64,000 nt of DNA, taken from contig NC_059346.1 of assembly GCF_019703515.2 (NCBI RefSeq), forward strand, positions 13,857,001 to 13,921,000, written 5' to 3'. This DNA comes from Myxocyprinus asiaticus (lineage: Eukaryota; Chordata; Actinopteri; Cypriniformes; Catostomidae). A program made the position numbers and the translations under genes. A model generated the notes under the pieces. The model worked only from the letters and a program-made list of their open reading frames with translations, searched no databases and was not told the origin of the DNA. Shown here piece after piece: positions 60,606 to 64,000 of this stretch (the first letter of the stretch is position 1; the number at the start of each line of letters is the position of its first letter).

Positions 60606-61790
60606 TTTAATTACTCCATTGCGACGTGCCGACTCATGTTATGCAAATCGACGTATTTCTGTAATCGACGTCATCGATTACATCAATGAATCGTCCCAGC
60701 CCTAAGCCAAAAGCTTCCCTGCTTTGTCCCCCAACTCAAAGTATGACTGTCTTAACCTGAATAGCCAAAACTCCACCTTTCGTGACAAAATAGTATTATA
60801 TCTGTATTTCAATCGGGTCAGTTCTCTAAGGCCATCAGACGACATTCGGCACTTCAGCTCTGCCTCGGCACTTTTAATATTCCCTTCCAACTCCACGAGT
60901 TCTCGTGCTTTGGACTTTTTGATGAATGAGGCATACTGTATGATCTGACCTCTAAGAACCGCCTTAAGTGCCTCCCAATCTATGCCCACAGAGGATACTG
61001 AGGACCAGTTGGTCTCCATATACACATTGATTTCAGCCTTTAACATTTGTTGGATTTCAAGATTTTGCAAAAGGGATATATTAAAGTGCCAACTATATGA
61101 TTTATTTTTCTCCATATGTGGCAACACCTCTAAATTCACCAGGGCATGATCGGAGACTGAAATGTTTCCAATTGAGCAATCCACAAGAGAGGAAATTAAA
61201 TCTATTGTAGAATAGATCTTATGGACTGATGCAAAAAAAAAAAAATGTAAAGTCCCTACCAGATGGGTTCAAAAGTCTCCAAATATCCATAAGACCAAGA
61301 TATTTACACATCTTGTGAAGCGTCAATGTTGCTCTAGGGGGCTTGCACACTTTTGCTTCACTATGATCAAGGACCGAGTCCTTCAAAAGATTAAAGTCTC
61401 CTCCCAATATTATATCATGCGGGAACCAGCGGCTTGCAACATCCCTACAAGACCTATAAAAAAGCCCTGATCATCAAAGTTAGGTGCGTAAATATTAGCC
61501 AAATTCAACCTTTACCCCTGAATTTCTCCTAAAACAATAATGACTCTTCCTAATTTATCTTTAATCTATTTGAGACATTTGAATTGTAGATGCTTAGTGT
61601 AATGACTCCCCTGCATTTACTTGAGCCAGCACTAAAGAAAACATGTCCACCCCATATCTTCCCAATTTTTTCAGCTTCCTGCGGGGAAAGATGCGTTTCT
61701 TGAAGAAACACTACATCATATTTCTTACACTTAAGAGGAGATATAACCTTCCTTCTTTTTATGGGGTCCCTGTCCCTTTTAAGTAAAACA

Positions 61791-62225
61791 CAAACTGTCC
61801 CATTAAATGATTTCTACATTGAATTTGACACAGAGAACCACACTTTTCTGAAGAAAATTAGATTTTTACATGTTTCTGAAGAAAACGGTAGCAGTGATGG
61901 CCCTCTGTATAACTCATTGCCATGATGCTAGGATATTAAGGGTGGTTGCCTGGGTGTAGCAATGTGGTTGCTAAGATGTTCTAAGTGGTAGTTACTGAGT
62001 CGCTATGCTGTTGTTGTGTTTTGGGTGGTTGCTAGGTGGTTACTTACTATCAAGCTGAAAAAGCCTACCCTACTTCCTAGATATGGCACAGGTCCTTCCT
62101 TCAAAGGAAGTCAGATTATTTTATTTTTTTTGCCCGTTTTATCGTCAACCAGGCAAAAGTCATAGTCAAAAATAGCTTAGAAAAGTCATAGCACACCCCT
62201 CCTCAACATGTTGCACAATTTGCGA
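61791..62225. other. Intergenic stretch, nothing recognised
   Basis: It contains a 'ggttgctaggtggttac'-type degenerate tandem stretch at about 61940-62045, a low-complexity repeat common in fish. No gene. Confidence 0.45.
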
Positions 62226-62746
62226 TAAAGGAATATTCCAGGTTCAAGACAAGTTAAGCTCAATCAACAGCATTAGTGTCATAATACCGAGTACCCCAAA
62301 ACTTAATTTTGACTTGCCACTCCTTTTCTATAAACAAATCTATAAAAATGTATAAAAATTCTATAAAGCCAATCCGTAAACATTAAAATACTCACTATTT
62401 CAAAATTATAGCCACAGTACATAAACAATATGTGCATTAACAAGTTATTAAGTGGTTTTATCACATTAAAACCATTCTGTTTAAAGCCATGATGATGTAC
62501 AAACTCAAAAATCTTAAACTGTAAAAATTATGATTTAAACAACTTTACAGCTCAAGTAATATGTGAGACAAGAATCAATGTAAATGCTTTTATTAAATTA
62601 TAAGCTTCAGATTTCTGCCTTTAAACCCTCCAAAAATATGTATTTTTTTATTAAAAGAAAGCAATTAATTTTTTGTGTTAATCAACATTATGCCACAAAT
62701 GGTGTTGATTGAGCTTAACTTCTCTTGAACCTGGAATATTTCTTTA
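62226..62746. mobile_element. MITE with long terminal inverted repeats
   Basis: The left end TAAAGGAATATTCCAGGTTC continues for about 50 bp and is matched in inverse by the right end, finishing GGAATATTTCTTTA. Shared sub-blocks are 'aagctcaatcaacagcatt' and 'aatggtgttgattgagctt'. There is no transposase. One end of the same family lies at about 15565. Confidence 0.82.
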
Positions 62747-62945
62747 AGCCTAATTTATACACTAAGAATCCCAACTTTTTCTCCTGAACGAACTAAAGCA
62801 CCCTAGGTGAATGAGGCCAGCGTGAATACTATGCGCTGCATCATTTTTAAATTCGTTTGATGAGGAAAGTATCTAAAAGAATGTCTCGTTCAAACCACAC
62901 ACACCATGCAGTTAACCAGTAATCAACACTCTTTGGCTAGTTCAT

Positions 62946-63595
62946 GGCAAATTTGCAGCAAATTCGCCACTGATAATTTTCACATGCAAATGAGCTTTGC
63001 GGCAAACTTGCGACAAACTCTCCATTGTTGCCAAATGTTCACCACTTCTGGCGAAGAGCTGCAAACTTCTGGCAAACATTTGTGGTGAATCAAAACTCAT
63101 TTGCACGTGAAAATAACAAGCAGAAAATTTGCTGCAAGTTTCGATTTTTTGTAAGGGCTCCTAAATCAAGAAGTTCATAGATGTGCACAATAGCAGGAGA
63201 AATATCACCAAACGAACACTTTCGCAGAACAAAAACGTCAGCACATTTCGTCATTATTTTTAACTAATTGAAGTCTGGTCACCCAGTAAGTGTAAATTAG
63301 CCTTTCATAGCACAAAATAGTAAGATATGAGTTACATGCCAATGTTTAATACTCAAGGTTAGAGGTATCCTTTACAAAAAATATATAGTTCTGACAAACT
63401 TGCCGCAAATTTCCCACTCATTATTTTCACATGCAAATGAGCTTGTGATTCAGCGCAAATATTTGCCAGAAGTTTGCAGCCCTTCACCGGTAATCATGAA
63501 CCTGCAGCAAACCTTTAGCGACATTGAAGAGTTTGCCGCAAAGCTCATTTGCATGTGAAAATAATAAATATCGATTTTGCTGCAAGTCTGCCAAA
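62946..63595. repeat. Two palindromic units with octamer motifs, inverted-repeat structure
   Basis: The motif ATTTTCACATGCAAATGAGC occurs forward at 62976 and about 63423, and in inverse at about 63095-63114 (one mismatch in the core) and 63543-63562. This makes two palindromes of about 140 bp spaced by about 300 bp. Between and around them 'gcggcaaacttgc', 'agaagtttgcagc' and similar GCAAA text recurs in both directions. It is probably a foldback-type DNA repeat; no frame is convincing. Confidence 0.7.
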
Positions 63596-63599
63596 ACTC

Positions 63600-64000
63600 T
63601 CGATATTTAGATCCCTTAACCTAAGAATGAGCAATGGTAATTGTGATGTTTGTCTATCCAAGCACGACTAATTATTTTAATTTCTTCCTGCTACATCCTT
63701 GATGATAGCAACTTGTCAACAGTATGTCAAGTATGCATTTCATTAACATATATAGTGGTTGTCAATGTATATTCTTGCCAGCTTCAAGTGTGATGCTATT
63801 TAAAGCCATTTAAAGCAGATTCTAAATCCCACCAGACTGACGCTGTTACAGTCAGCTGCTCAACTTCCTGTTTTCCACTTCCATGAGCCAAGTGAAAACA
63901 CACAAAATGCACAATCCTGTGCTCTCTGTACTGCTGGGCTACACTGATGTAAATACAGAGGATGTGATTTCTGCTGGTCAAACATTTGACACTTTATACT
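63600..64000. other. End of window, nothing recognised
   Basis: AT-rich sequence with no gene or defined repeat. Confidence 0.5.

Larger units (their letters stand above)
59104..60704 (-). mobile_element. hAT transposon remnant with BED zinc finger, 1601 bp
   Basis: It is flanked by a perfect 8-bp duplication, AGCCAAAA, at 59096-59103 and 60705-60712. Ends are TAGGGCTGCACCTAACGATT on the left and, read from the right inward, TAGGGCTGGGACGATTC. It holds two protein-coding remnants on the minus strand (60605-60366 and 59853-59659) and an (AT)n tract. The transposase catalytic and dimerisation regions are absent. It is inserted in the linker of L1 copy 3, so it is younger than that L1. Confidence 0.9.
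56985..61740 (-). pseudogene. L1 ORF2 of copy 3, fragmented
   Basis: Recognisable frames are 57209-57601, 57556-57798, 57959-58441, 58892-59101, 60702-61184 and 61219-61407. They match copy 1 where both exist, and supply the endonuclease-RT linker that copy 1 has lost (residues WSVSSVGIDWEALKAVLRGQ-type, and KVEFWLFRLRQSYFELGDKA). Stops and shifts are frequent, so it is inactive. Confidence 0.82.
56893..61790 (-). mobile_element. L1-type retrotransposon (copy 3), rearranged and carrying two insertions
   Basis: On the minus strand the 3' end at about 56893 reads 'caataaaaaatgttaatcac', like copy 1. ORF2 pieces follow upward: C-terminal thumb region (57000-57600), reverse transcriptase with YANDILFFFSDP near 58120 and VMVEWDYFKILEMYGFGNTF near 58350, linker (58740-59100 and 60705-61200), and endonuclease (61219-61740, MGGDFNLLKDSVLDHSEAK). 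The C-terminal Cys/His part is deleted near 56985. A SINE fragment and an hAT element interrupt it. The 5' end is truncated within the endonuclease. Confidence 0.82.

Overview
This window is teleost nuclear DNA, most likely from a cypriniform or related fish. The evidence is split vertebrate genes, many Tc1/mariner transposons, an L1 family with a fish-type ORF2 C-terminus, a DIRS element, hAT and MITE-like repeats, and a tRNA-derived SINE that resembles the cyprinid HAmo family. The species cannot be fixed from sequence alone. No operons, phage or CRISPR are present.

Two conserved protein-coding genes can be assembled, both on the minus strand. ranbp1 (Ran-binding protein 1) has six coding exons between 15183 and 1203 and encodes 213 aa. 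Its 11.2 kb second intron is swollen by a nearly full-length L1, a Tc1 element and several MITE-like repeats. Its promoter carries a perfect CRE and an E2F-type site. atosb (formerly fam214b) has seven coding exons between 26027 and 20943 and encodes 608 aa. It has at least one probable upstream untranslated exon and a poly(A) signal near 19831. All junctions of both genes were read by hand, keep frame and give proteins colinear with the vertebrate families.

From about 28.4 kb to the end the window is largely a transposon graveyard with deep nesting: (i) Tc1 inside Tc1 at 28473-31318; (ii) a complete Tc1 with one stop codon at 32056-33677; (iii) an hAT-type MITE with a perfect 8-bp duplication at 36486-36924; (iv) a 5'-truncated L1, then a deleted DIRS element at 37.5-41.9 kb; (v) a stack at 42.1-45.2 kb made of a Sleeping-Beauty-type end broken by a SINE, next to another Tc1 broken by a 1150-bp LTR element that lacks genes but has a tRNA-Phe primer site; (vi) an L2/Rex1-like LINE inside a Tc1 deletion derivative at 45.7-49.7 kb; (vii) a Sleeping-Beauty-type element abutting a third copy of that derivative at 51.4-53.6 kb; (viii) an L1 copy containing a SINE fragment and a 1601-bp hAT element with a BED finger, at 56.9-61.8 kb. 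The last 2 kb holds two inverted-repeat structures.

I found no new multi-gene system. The most novel-looking items are the miniature LTR element with a tRNA-Phe primer site, the Tc1 family that spread one shared internal deletion, the BED-finger hAT insertion, and a paired palindrome carrying octamer motifs near 63 kb. Possible unassigned exons or promoters lie near 31.9, 54.2 and 56.6 kb.
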